Positions 1 to 12,000 of a stretch of 64,000 bases of DNA are shown here, in pieces. The stretch spans positions 868,001-932,000 of the forward strand of contig CM065890.1 in assembly GCA_033439255.1 (NCBI GenBank). Direction: 5' to 3'. The notes below the pieces were generated by a model. That model made no database searches, was not told where the DNA came from, and saw nothing but the letters and a program-made list of their open reading frames with translations. Positions within the stretch are counted from its first letter, which is position 1. Each line of letters starts with the position of its first letter. The stretch comes from Hericium rajendrae (lineage: Eukaryota > Basidiomycota > Agaricomycetes > Russulales > Hericiaceae). The position numbers were made by a program, and so were the translations under genes.

Positions 1-2129
1 TGCTGCCGACGGCGTACTGCGTGCATGTGAAGATACTGTAGAAGGCGTCAGCAAGCGCGGGATTTGAGAATACTAGAGATGCATACTCGGTGGAAGAGAA
101 GCTGTTCTCCCAGGATGTGTATGCGACGACGCTGACGTTCTGCGGCTAGAATGCATGTAAGACGATGAGAAAAGCTTACAGCAGTGGAAGGTCGTACCGG
201 AGAACCGATATTCGTCAAGATAGTGACGACGTCGCCCTTCATGATTGCGATCCCGTCGGACTCGATGTTCAGAACTTGGGTTCGGCTCTTCGCCCAGTCC
301 GTGCTGTTCACGAGGTAGTTGCGCAGCTTCATCCAATTCCATGGTTATCGTTTGCATGGAGCGTCGGATGAGGCAATGACATACCTGATTGAGCGACTTC
401 GTCATGTTGTATGTCGTCGTCTGCGCGTATGCACTCGGCCAGAGAGGTCCACGGTTGTACTGGACATAGGCCATGAGATCCGGTCACATAGATATTAGCG
501 AGGAGGCTCAGGACTCACGGGGTCGGCATTGCCGCTCAGCCCTTGTTCTTGGCCGTAATACATGATCGGGATACTAGTCAAAATGGGTGAGCACCAGACT
601 GGCAGAGCAAGAGGGCGAGACAAGTTTACCCATCAGACATGAATGTAAAGACCATAGCATTACTACCGGCGCGTTCAGTCGCAAATCCGTTTAATGGTAC
701 AGAGTACATACTAGAGACTCTGCTGATCGAGAGAGATATTGTGCCAGCGCGGCACATCTTGGTTCTCAAGGAAATTACCCATCACCGTTGGGTCCTACGG
801 CCGTACAATTGAATTAGGTATTTATTTCGTAAACAGGTATAGTGCGACGTACTTTCATATTCTGCTGGATGTCCTGCAGCACTGTCGTCACGGCCGACAC
901 GTTGCGAGGCCCTGGGATTGAGAAAGCTTGAACGAGCGCGTCATACATCGGGTAGTTGAGGATTGAGTCCATGGCGTCCTGGTACTGCGACGCCGTGCTG
1001 GTAGGTCCAGGCAGGTCAGTATCGATTTATTGAAGTATGGAGGCTACTCACGCGATGTCGTCGCCGAAGACCTCGCCCATGCAGAACACACCCGCTTTCC
1101 CACAGAAACCGGGCCAGAAATCGGCATTGACGTGTCTAGTATATAAAGAAAACATGAAGGGTTGAAGAATGGCTCTGGGAGAAAGGATTTACTTTGCAGC
1201 TTAAAATAATACGATAAATAAACGACAAGAGATTCAGTGGGGAAAGGCCGTACCGTCAATACGAAGACCATCGATGCTGTATTCCTGCACAAGATTCTGG
1301 ATCCACGTGCCATATGTGGCTTGTACATCCGGATCTTGCGTGTTGATGTCGGGAAGGGGGACCACTGTGTCGCCGAGCCAGCAGTTCTGGACGCTTGTGT
1401 TGTTGCTCCAATCAATGGGGCAGTATGGGTGGTATTGCGACTAATTGATGGCATGCGTCGACAGATGAAAGAAGGATGCAAAACGTGGGACAAACCTGCT
1501 CCTTGAACATGAATGTCGAGAGATCAGGTGTGGTCGAGGTCGCCATGACATTGTTCGCCACGATGTCGACCATGAGGTACCTGATTCCACCAGAGTCGGA
1601 AGTCGTGTGACATACAAATATTTTTCACTTACATTCCGCGACGGTGTACTTCCGCGGACAAGTCTTTGACATCGTCCGCAGTGCCAAATCGTGCATTCAG
1701 CTGGCTCGCGTCCGCGATCCAGTAACCATGGTAGGCATCCCCGTAAGCGGTCGTCGGACCCTCGTAGTTTTGTGACACCGGGCTGATCCAAACTGCACAA
1801 TGCCGCATGAGAGAGGAATGAAACTACATGTTGCGGGAAACTCACTCGCGGTGAAACCAGCATCTTGAATGTAGTCGAGGTTCTCGCGAATCGTGTTCCA
1901 TGTTCCCCCGCACCACGTTCGCTTCGAGGTGTCGCATGCGTTGGGGTCAGCTCCAGCTGGCAGAGCATATCGGTCCGTAATTATTCTAGAAGCCGTTCGA
2001 GGTCAGATACAGAAGGAAATCTCGAGAGAAAAAAAGCACACACTGGTATATGGAGCGACCTCGCCAGTCATCAGCCGTGGCAGCAAAGCCGGCCGGAACA
2101 AAAGCAAGAAGCAGACTGGAAAGCAACAT
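1..2129 (-). CDS. Secreted alpha-amylase, GH13 (3' end cut by window edge)
   Basis: Endo-acting hydrolase of alpha-1,4-glucans such as starch, predicted to be secreted. The ATG at 2129 opens a signal peptide (MLLSSLLLAFVPAGFA) followed by a mature start of ATADDWRGRSIYQ, as in TAKA-type fungal amylases. Exon 1 (2129-2044) joins exon 2 (from 1985) to read IYQ-IITDRYALP. Further exons give the conserved blocks TTAYGDAYHGYW, SIDGLRID (nucleophile Asp), FCMGEVFGDD (acid/base Glu, near 1065-1090), FLENQDVPRW (third Asp, near 745) and MYYGQEQGLSGNADP near 540. The C-terminal beta domain starts near 330, and the last exon (about 133 to 1) ends at the window edge inside it. At least eight short introns interrupt the frame. 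All three catalytic acids are visible, so the enzyme looks functional. Exon borders in the middle were read by homology and are approximate. Confidence 0.93.
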
Positions 2130-3434
2130 GACAGGTATAAATGAATGTGGGTGCTAAATGAGCGAGAGAGAGTCGCACGAGCAACTCTCGGGACCAGCAG
2201 GACAGACCACGAAATGAAAGAGTGGTTGGAAGACAAGCCGGATGCGGGGATTTGAAGTCGGAACTGCTGAGGATCACCATGCTCGGAGTCGGAACATCGG
2301 GGAAAGGGTGTCTGTTCCCGCTGATGGCCTTAGATGGCCTCGTGAGTTTCTGCAAGTTCTAGCCACGTCGAGTACGGTCAGCTGGTCCCTTCTGGTCCGT
2401 GGGTACGTCCTGCAAGAAGTCATATTCCCTCACGTTTCAATTCAGTTTGGCGCTCGTACGAGCCTCGAACCTGATCTTTTCGCTTCGCGACCACCGCGAT
2501 ACTTCGGCGATGCACTACTTGACGAGTTGTTGTTGGACAGATGGGCCTGCAAGTCAGTAAGGCATGCTTTCAAGGCAGCATTTCTGGTGTAGGTCTATGC
2601 CTAGAATGAACTCCAGTTGAGGTTTTGCAGGACGTGTCGCCGAGGGCTTCATAATTTTCGAATTGACGATGTTCCGCGCTACTTACGCGGCGTTGTGGGG
2701 AAGATCAGCGTCCGCGAGCTGGCGCTAAATGCCCGCAACAGGATCTGATTAGGATCTAATTCTGAGAGCCTCGGATCACAGCCCTGCCACTCAAGCTCTC
2801 CATTCGGGTTCGCCAAACACATATGGCCAACATATGGCAGTCTTGTGCGTCCATAAAGCTCTTCATTGCGGATGGAATCTTGCTCGATGACTCTCGTTCC
2901 TTACCACTTCACGTCTTCTCAGTTGTTCTGGCCCTCACGCGGCCAATTATCCCCGATGCGGTATGTGTTACTAAGGCAAAACTTTGGCTCATCCGACAAT
3001 GCAAGCCTGCCCGCAGACACGATGCAGACAGATATTGCCGTTGTGCTTATCGTCCTGGCCGAAAACTCAAAGAGCAATCTGGAACTTCAGTAGTTCCAGG
3101 ACCAGCGAGGGAAGTCTGCTTGAACTCGAGTCTCGAGTCTTCGAGTTACAATTTTTGATAGATGGCAACTCGATAGCCAACAGGAGATGATTGGATGACA
3201 ATGCGTCGGGTGCTTGCGGGGTAGAATATGGTCCGCCATCTCCATAGTCTCCCCTTGCTGACAGCTTACCCAACGACGAGTGAGCAGAAGCGTAACGAAA
3301 CCTGCTACGACAGGACTGCTGCGCATGATGTCCTACAATAATATATTTCATCTCAAAAGACGACACTCTGTGATACTATGAGACGGCTATAGCGCTAATG
3401 TGTGCAGGACTACGATCAGATCATACGATCGCGA
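2130..3434. other. Intergenic, amylase 5' side; no gene seen
   Basis: This stretch holds the promoter of the amylase and sequence up to the left end of the large transposon. The longest open frame (2242-2592, 116 codons) has no recognisable domain, no convincing intron pattern and no family resemblance, so it is not called. A short cluster of CTCGAGT-type repeats lies near 3120-3140. Confidence 0.5.
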
Positions 3435-3442
3435 GAATGGCT
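3435..3442. repeat. Left target-site duplication GAATGGCT
   Basis: This octamer directly abuts the left TIR and is identical to 14224-14231, which abuts the right TIR. An exact 8-bp match at both predicted ends fixes the element boundaries. Confidence 0.93.
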
Positions 3443-3474
3443 AGGACCCCGGCTTATGAGTACGGAACCCATGT
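3443..3474 (+). repeat. Left terminal inverted repeat (32 bp)
   Basis: This is the reverse complement of 14192-14223 with one mismatch (G versus A at TIR position 22). Confidence 0.95.
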
Positions 3475-4599
3475 CGGGAATCCGGACGGTTTTGGGGATT
3501 TTGGCCTGAACAGCCATGTAGAAATCCCGACAAATCGCTCCCGGGCTGGCGGACACCCATGTACGCTTTCCCGACATTTGACCCGCCCTGCCCATGCAGC
3601 CATGTACAGTATCCTCACGTCACGGACGGGTGCCGCGGCCGCTCGGTCATCGGCATCACCCGCCGTGGTCACGCGTGGCTGTGGGCGCGATGTGACATGA
3701 AGATATCTGTTCGTCATGCAATGAAAAGTGGATTTTGAATAGCGCAGTACGTTGTATATGCGAATTATAGAATATGGACGATGTTTGGCACCTTAGTACG
3801 AGCCGACGCATGAGATATCGCTGACTGTGACTACAGCTGTGACGGGATATGTCACATGATTATCGTCTGAAGCTCCCTCAAGTCGATTTTCTGCTAATGT
3901 CGACACATCTAGCTACTAGAACCTAAGGCTTTCGAAATTTTGACATGGGGGATGTAAGAAACATCATGTTAGATTCAGCAATACTATGAATATACACAAA
4001 TGTTACTCCACTTGATTTAGAAACCCGAAGGCCTGAAGATCTGACCGGGCGAAACAAGACTGAACTTGTGAGACATACCCACCATACCCACCATACCCGC
4101 AACACATCCCTTGCATTGCCTATACCTCCCATATCCTCATCATCTGTAGAGGAGATTCATGGATAATACCACTATCGACCTGGATGCCTTGCTCCCTGTC
4201 TTCGATCCAAAGAAATCATCTGAAAAATGTGAAATCTACATAGCCTGGTGTCAGATTATGCAGTCTATCATATGGCTATATGGTCTACATAGTTCCTTCC
4301 TCAGATATATAGAGCTATGATAGCCATCATAGTTTCCATAGCAGTAGGTACAAGAGATATAGCACTATGTAGACATGAGGGATAGCTATGATTGCTATAT
4401 AACCTCCTAAACATGCTATGAGAGCTATGTGCCCTATGCCTAGACAGATAGACACTTCAAGACATCAAGCTGAATTTTATTATATAGCAGACTAGAGCAC
4501 AAATTGAGTCATCAAGATGAATTTATTGATAGTTCAAATGTAGCTACAGTAGTCACTAGCTACGGTAATTGTAACTCAAGTCCCGGCTGCCAATAATGT

Positions 4600-5700
4600 C
4601 GGCAACAATGCATGTGGAAAGGCCTGGGGCCATCTGTGAAGGCGCGGGCCGTGTGCGAGGGGCGCGGGACGTACGTTAAGGGCGTCCGACGTGTGCGAGG
4701 GGCGCGGGATGTGCGCTAAGGCCGCGGCGACGTGCGCGAGGAGGCGGCGACGTGCGCAAGGAGACGGCGACGTGCGGCGACGTGCGGGACGTCGCGACGC
4801 GTGCGGGACGCGTGCGCGACGGAGCGATGACGTGTGGGAGGGGGCGGCGACGTGCGCGAGGGGGAGGCGATGTGCGCGAGGGGGAGGCGACGTGCGCGAG
4901 GGGGAGGCGACGTGCGCGAGGGGAGGCGACGTGCGCGAGGGGAGGCGACGTGCGCGAGGAGGCGGCGACATGAATGAGGGGTGCGAGACGCGCGAGAGAC
5001 GTGCGCGCGTGGTCCATTGGGTCGTGCAGGGCGGTGTGGGGCTCTGCGCAACGTGCGCGCCGTACGCATGCGCCTGCGGGGAGGCGCAGGCACTCTTGGC
5101 CGTGTGCTGGCACTGCCGTGCGGGGAGGCGCGCGTGTTGACTTGCATGTGCAAGCGGCTGGCGTTGAGGGGCCATGCGCGTGGGTTCGTGCGCTGGCGCT
5201 GCCGTGCGTTGTTGTGCGTCCGTGCACGGGGGAATGGCGGGGCCGTTCATCAGCGTGCGCATGCCGTACGCTGGTCTGCGTACGCTGGCGCGAGCGTGTG
5301 GCGCCGCCCGCTGGCACAGGCGTGTGCTGGCGTTGTCGCGCGGGACCGAGCTCGCGGGCAGACGGGCGCGTGGCTGGCGGCGCAGTATATGAGGCCGCAC
5401 GACGCGTTGTCGAGTCTCGTTGCCCTGGCAACGAGACTCGACGTCTGCTTTGCTGGGTGGGCAGGCTCTTGAGGCCGCGCCGGTGGATGCTGGGAGTGCC
5501 CGCGCGTGGCTGGGGCCGTGCGCGAACCGGTGGAAGTCCCCGCGTGTTGTCGCAGCTGTGTGCGCGGGACGGGAGTGACGTGTGTCGGCGGCGCGGGCGT
5601 GGGTTGTCGACGAGGCGGGGAGTGGGGAAACAGGTGCGCGGAGTGGGGAGCAGGCGCGGAAAGTGCACGAGAGACGACGCGGGGTGTCGAAGGGCATGGA
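4600..5700. repeat. GC-rich minisatellite-like cargo
   Basis: Very GC-rich DNA with degenerate tandem units around GACGTGCGCGAGGGGGAGGC, tightest at 4730-4970, lies within nested insertion 1. The long open frames on both strands (up to 430 codons) are low-complexity Arg/Ala/Pro strings produced by base composition, not genes. A perfect hairpin, GTCGAGTCTCGTTGCC and its complement, lies near 5407-5442. Confidence 0.75.
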
Positions 5701-6207
5701 TGGTATGCCGAAGAGTGTCGAAGAACAAATAAAAACGAGTCTCGCTCGATAACCGAGCGAGATTCGAGATTAGTAGATACAATGAAAATAAAAGCTTTTT
5801 GTACGCACCTTGGGCCCCTCTAACTCCCGTAATATCCTTCCGGCTTCGAAATACAGAGCTACGAGGACTTTGAACGGAGAGGAGACAAGGAGACATGAGG
5901 AAACACGAAGGGGAGAATGACGAGTGAAAGCAACAAGTCGAGCGACGCGCCTTCGGTGCTTCAGCCACGCGAGTTCCAATGTTTTCGAGCTTAGTAAATC
6001 AAATAAACTCGCAACAATTCCGAAAAAAGAAGGCACAGAGCATCTGCTGATAGAATTCGATTGAATGAGCTACATCTCCAACTAAAGTATCATAAGCTAC
6101 TGGGCAGCGAGGCAACGTTACTGAACTCTGGCACTTAGCCTCTGACGCGATGCCCGGGCCGGGCTCCGGCAGCCACATTTGGCGCTCCGCCGGGGAAACC
6201 CGCGCTC

Positions 6208-6306
6208 ACCTATATAACCCTCGCACGACGCGCGTTCTCTCTCTCTCTTCAACTACTACATTCTCCCGACTTCTCTCGCACCTCAAACCTTCTTCCTCAA
6301 TCTTCG
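6208..6306 (+). promoter_or_regulatory. Promoter-like segment with TATA box, pyrimidine-rich start and splice donor
   Basis: CTATATAACC (about 6210) is followed 25-70 bp downstream by a strongly pyrimidine-rich stretch typical of fungal transcription starts (6236-6290), and then by a consensus donor TCGGTAAGTC (6304-6313). This looks like a promoter plus non-coding first exon carried inside nested insertion 1, pointing toward the peptidase reading frame. Whether it is captured host DNA or belongs to the element is not known. Confidence 0.5.
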
Positions 6307-9044
6307 GTAAGTCATACGCCTTTATGTCTACTGTTTTATGCTAATGTTCTTCATGTCTTAGGATATATATTCACGTTTTCTAATAATATCTTTGGTATGT
6401 CTTTATATCTTATCATTGTTGTCTTGTTACTAATTAATCTTCTACTTTATAAATTATTAGCTTTTTGTAATCTTTGTAAGTTTAGTATACTTATCTTGTG
6501 TTACATTTTTATAGTAAGTGTATTGTTTTTATCTTTTTGTAATTAGTAGTAGTATCTTTTGTTTGTAGTAGTATAATAATATAAATATAAATTTGATGCA
6601 TTAAACCAAGCTTCTATTTGTATGATCATTTTATTTGAATCTTGCTATGTGAATGTGAATAAAATTTATAGTTTTAATAGGCTTTATTACTTCAATAGAT
6701 ATACTAGGTCTACATATTGAATATAGAATATATAAGTAACATAAGCCTCATAGCTTTGATAGACACTTATAGCTCTCATAGCTATGCATACTATGGTAGC
6801 TGCATAGTCAGCTATCATAGCTATCATAGTACTTCATAGCATTGCCCCTCAGCTTCATAGCACTATATAGCATCTCTCTTTGGCTATGTGGGCTACAGAG
6901 AAAAGGGCAGTGCTATGGAACTATGAAATCTATGTAGACTTTATAGAGCTATGTACCACTTGTAAGTTTTTCAGATGATGGATAGGCAGAAAAAAGAAAT
7001 ACCCTGCTGCAAACACTCACCGCGAAGTCGATAACACATTGAACCACATTCTGACGCCGCCGCAAGAGGTGCTTGACATACTTCCCTCGCCAGACTTGGC
7101 CATCATCGACTTCCTCCGCCTCAAGTTACCGCTACAGTCGTTTGCAATACGAACGACGAAGACAGACCAATGGTTTAGCACGGACAAGGTGCACAACAAG
7201 TGGACGACTCACTCACTACAGCTCGAGCCCATCCCCTCCGTCGAAACTCTCGCCTCATTGAAAAAGCAGATTGGGCAGGCTTGGTTGGACGGAGCACAGT
7301 CCGTCATCAACTGGAATGTCAACGATGGTGAGACCCGTTTGCCTCTATGGGTGTTGACATTCTGGATGGAGATGAGTGGAGTCATTGAAGGGCAGCGTCA
7401 CTGGCGTACCTCAGAGCGCTGGCTCACGACCGAGGTGAAGATGCCGACTATCAGAGTCTCGATGGACGAAGTGCGGGCATTGCTTTACTCTCTGGGATGG
7501 AAGAGTCCGATCCTTGCCCTTGGCGCATCAACGACGACACTCGAGCTGTCAAAGCTCCTCGGTACAGAATGGATAACCTCAGAGCTCATCGACATGATGA
7601 TGGAGACCCTGGCTTATCATGTTCGCCTCAAGAGGGATGCATCGAACGCCCTTGTCGGCTCTCTTGCTCTGGCCAATGAAATAACCAAAGCAGCACATCA
7701 GCGATCCTACACGGTGAAGGATGCTCCGATATTGCGCCGCTATGAAGCGTTGTTAAACGAGAACGGGCTCACGCTTATATATTTCCCCATCAACGTCAAA
7801 GGGAACCACTGGGTTGCTGTGCGCATCGACTTTGAGGCACGAACGATTGCCTGTGGTGAGTAAACATATCAATGTTTCAATAGATACGTTGCTTACAGTA
7901 ACATTAACAGGGGATTCACTTGATCAACACACCCCAGTCCCATCGACTTTCATCAACCAGTGCCAAAAGTGGTTTCGGGCACGCTTCAACGGGCCATTCA
8001 AGAACCTTGTGAACTCTGTACCTCACGGGCATCAGAAAGACCAAACTTCTTGCGGCATCTGCACAGCGAACACGATCGCTCATGCAGTGTTAGGTGACGC
8101 TCTGTGGGACAAAAGTCGTCGAGAGCTGGAGCGCGCAGAGTGGTTTAGCATGTTGGCACGATCATGCGGGGAGAAGGTGTGTAATGCATATGCATATCCA
8201 TTCATCTATAGGCTTAATCAATATCGTCCAGCGCAATCCTGGAAGATTACAGGAGCACGATGTACCTATCGACCGCGATTTTTTGATTGCCCATCCAAAC
8301 GTCAGTCTGGCGGTGGCCATGCGTGACCCGAACTGCTCGGATCTTGCCTCATTTGTTCAGGAATCACTTGACATTGAAGCAGACGTGCAAGAGTCCATGT
8401 CGTTGGACATATCCCCTGAACCTGCGCTCGATTCGCGCTCGGCGCTTGATTCCTATCATGCTTCGACATCGGGACTCGGAAGTGCATATCGTGACCTGAG
8501 CAGTGCAACTTCTGATGCAGAATCAGGCTTTGAAGACAAGTCTGTGAAGGCTGAGGATGCACTTAGCGATGGAGAAGGCTTGACATGTGGGCTATCAGAT
8601 GCACTGATGACCGAAAGTGACGGCGACACTTTGGATCCTGACGCAATGGCAAGTCTACGCTCCTCACCGGCTTCATTCTCGGTGCCTTTGGGCATGGACG
8701 ACAACGACTCAGTACAACTGCCATCTCCAATCGAAAAAATAACCTACCGAAGCTCCAAAACAACGATGCCGCCAGCTGAGCGTCTCTCGTCGGACTCTTT
8801 GGCAGGCGTATCAGACTCCGTCCAGATCCCACAGAAGCCCGTCCACCCTTTCTTCGCGATGTTCTCCAAAGCGCAAGCGGTTCTGAAATCAAAAGGAAAG
8901 GATAAGCGCAAGAAAGCTGAGAAGAAGAAACCACAAAATGACAAACCTCTCTTTGGTCCTGTCGGTATCAGTCAATCAGCATCTGCATCAAGAGAAAATC
9001 GATGTGCTATTGACAAAGGCACATTCAAAGTCTCGCAAACATGA

Positions 9045-12000
9045 CTCGAGACATTCAAGGACAAGATACGTACCGATGCCAACTTTGGAGACACTGATGC
9101 GATCTTCGACAAGGACAACATCCGGATTGTCCGACACTCAACTTGTGGAGACCCCTTCACCATGAAGGACGCATATGACACTTCTCGCTTCTTCGAACAC
9201 GTCGCAGTTTGTTCAAATGTTCGCTCGAAGCGTGCTCTACCTTTGGATCAGCGTACATTGGATGTGATGGCACTGCCTGACGGCTGGCCAGCACGAAAAG
9301 TTCAACGCACCAATGACAAGTCTATGGCTACCGCTCTCGTACGACCCTGTCCAGGACTCAAGGCACACAATAATGCTAAGATCGAGCAATACCTCTATCG
9401 TCCATCAGCGACGAGTGCCGGAGGCTGCACGGTGAAAGTGATCGCCCAAGAACGGTATAAGAAGCCATTTGCGGATCTCAAAAAATCACAACAGGATGAG
9501 GTTCGTGCCATACAGAAGCATGAACATCGTTGGAAGCTGGATAAGGAGGATATGTGTGTCATGGCGATGGACTGTCTTCACGAAGTGCCCGGAGATCGAG
9601 AGGATGCAGCTGGGAATTGCAAGCCCTGCGAACGATGCATGGCACTGCTCTCGGATCAGCAATTCAGAAACACGATCAACAAGAACGTACCAGAGAGCAA
9701 AAACTTCCGTCATACCAATCATCGCTTCCGCAATACCTTGTTGTCAAAGCTCTTTGCAGAGACGGTAGGGTTGAGCGACTTGATCAAAGAGGTGAGAGAC
9801 GATTTTTGGCGCCTCGAGGCATAGAAGCTGTCATTGACCTAATTATGTAACCAGGATAACAGAAAGACACCGTGGGTTACGTTCGCCGTTGGAGTCTTGC
9901 AGGGTAAATACACAGACAACAAAGTATTCACTGGTCTGGTTGAAGCCATGGTGTCGAAGGTCGACCGCGAGGAGCGTGGTGTTGGCTTGCAGAACTTCAA
10001 GTATGCCCCAGCTTACGACACTTATCTCAGCACCGCACGCATCTTGAGTCCGCGGGTTTATCGTCTCATGTCGGAGCATTTTCAGGCGCGGACTGAGCGC
10101 AGTGTGAGGTGCGTATTCTCATTGCTATCATGTCACCGCAGCTAATACTGATTCAATTCTAGGACAAAAGAGGCCAAGCAGCCCAAGTTTCGCTTGGAGA
10201 TCTGTCCGGAGACCTTCAAGCTCGTGTTGGAGCGCTTGCGATGCCTGAAGTACGATGGCCCTGTTGGCTTGAACTGTGACGAAACAAAATTATTCGAGGA
10301 CTGGCAAATGTACTGGGATGACGACAGAGACTTCTACATGCTGATTGGTGGGGACTGCGGGCCTCTCCTTGTCTGCAATCCAGAGCAGATAGACGAGATC
10401 ATGAAGAATCCAGAGTACAGGAAGGCTGGAAATAAGGCTCCAACCATTTTATTTACATTTACTGAAAATTCTAAAAAAAATGGTAAATAGTATGTAGATA
10501 GTAAATAGATAGTAAATAAACAGTATAAATGGTTGGAGAAGTGTTCAAATTATTTGAGCCTGAGCAAGGCTATATCTCAGCCTTTGCAAGGATGAGCTCA
10601 TTTATTACTAAAAAATTGAGAATTGAGTTTTAATAAATACAAAATAATACAAAACAGCAAAAGGATTATGTGCAAGACAAGCAATAACAGAAAAGTCTTG
10701 GTAGTTTTCCTGCTTTGTGTATCAGAGAAGACTGCTTGTTATCTTTTCAATGACTAAGTAAGCTATCAATATAGCAGATATAAAACTCAGAAGATAAAAA
10801 ATTGAGAAAGTCTATATATTGAAAAGATATGTAGACTATAAGAAATAGAATTGAACAATATAAACATACAGCAAACAAACATCAGATGTTATAATTAGCA
10901 AGAGTATGATGACTCAGAGAATTTTGCTACATTTTAGAATTGAAACTCTTGCAGCTATCTTGCTCCTATTGATAACAAGCACAAGGATATCCATTGGATT
11001 GACCTTATTGTTAGATGTGTCCTACAATGTAAACCATCAATGCTCTTCAGAGTGTTTTCATGTTCTTGAAATAAATATGCTCAAAAAACACTAAATCAGT
11101 CTATATAAACACTAAAATCACAGAGTATAGATGACTTATATATTGGTTCCTGACCATTCTAGCACCTTATTAGCACTAATAACCAATACCCTTTACTCTT
11201 TACTTTACTATATATTTTATGTTTTCAAGGCACCCTGTAAATAAATAGTAAAAAGAAACAGTAAAAACCATTTATACACAGTAAATAAACAAAATAGTTG
11301 GAGCCTTAGCTGGAAAGGTATTTATATGGTGCATCTGTTCGATGCCATAAGCTCATGCGAACTTTTCATTTAATCTAGGTCCGCCTATTTATTTTGCAGG
11401 TGCCAATGCCAAAGGTCACTCCGATCATTGTCGCAGCTGTTCCGGTCAATAGCATGTCAGCTGAAGAGCTACTTCCGTACCTGGAGCAGATTGTCTTTGG
11501 CCTTCTTAATGAGAAAATTCAGTTGGTCTCATATGCATGTGACGGGACGGAAGTCGAACGGTCTTTGCAGCGTTTATTCACCTCTCGAGCAACAAGCACC
11601 ATCACGTACTCTTTTGAACATTCACGCACAGGTTCCCCGCCTCTTGAAATTACTATTCCGGTCTTCCGCGGACAACCCATTGTGATGCTCCAGGACTCGA
11701 AGCATGCTCTCAAGACATTCCGTAACAATCTGTTCTCTGGCGCGCGTCTCTTAGTTCTTGGAAACTTTGTTGCCTTCTATGCCCACATCCGACAGCTCGC
11801 ATTCGAGAAAGGTGGCCCGCTCTATCACCGCGACGTTGAGAAGATTGACCGCCAAGATGACAATGCAGCAAGCCGACTGTTTGCAGCAGAAACGCTTCGC
11901 TACCTTTCTGAAAACCATCCAGACTATATTGGCGAGATCGTCTATCTTTTTGTCTTCGGTGAACTTGTCGATGCGTACCAAAACCGCAGAATCCCACATG

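Larger units (their letters stand above)
4217..6992. mobile_element. Nested insertion 1, AT-rich ends with GC-rich cargo
   Basis: The insertion lies inside the peptidase coding frame. Its start CATCTGAAAAA (4217) is mirrored by TTTTTCAGATG (about 6967-6977). Both flanks are rich in CATAGCTATGAT-like subterminal repeats (4240-4480 and 6740-6960). The octamer AAAGAAAT precedes it (4209-4216) and recurs at 6993-7000. If that is the target duplication, the element ends at 6992. If the inverted ends mark the border, it ends at about 6977. Under both readings the host frame rejoins in phase. No transposase is recognised, so it is a non-autonomous element of unknown family. Confidence 0.6.
4159..9044 (+). 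pseudogene. Transposon gene, 5' part: Ulp1/C48-like cysteine peptidase domain
   Basis: SUMO-protease-fold domain carried by the large transposon. The probable start ATG at 4159 reads MDNTTIDLDALLPVFDPKK, and the frame is then broken by the nested insertion and resumes near 6979-7001. Exons 7001-7855 and from 7911 join across a GTGAGT...TTAACAG intron and bring the catalytic triad together: His in GNHWVAV (about 7805), Asp in CGDSL (about 7915) and Cys in DQTSCGIC (about 8050). A short, uncertain intron near 8181-8211 leads into a Ser/Asp/Glu-rich linker and a Lys-rich stretch (about 8870-8940). The frame ends at TGA 9042-9044, but the same frame continues directly into the transposase zinc finger, so peptidase and transposase were probably one polypeptide. 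The nested insertion and the in-frame stop suggest this copy is no longer fully functional. Confidence 0.75.

Noticed and set aside
2242-2592. 116-codon frame upstream of the amylase
   Set aside because: No family resemblance was seen, and it sits in the amylase promoter region.
4576-5968. Open frames of 373 and 430 codons on the minus strand and 252 codons on the plus strand
   Set aside because: They are low-complexity Arg/Pro/Ala strings in a GC-rich minisatellite. Open frames on both strands reflect base composition, with no domain or intron signals.
10433-11308. Tc1/mariner MITE with TA duplication
   Set aside because: TA also flanks a slightly shorter TIR, but the 8-bp GCTGGAAA repeat is exact and its removal restores the exon in phase, which the TA model does not.
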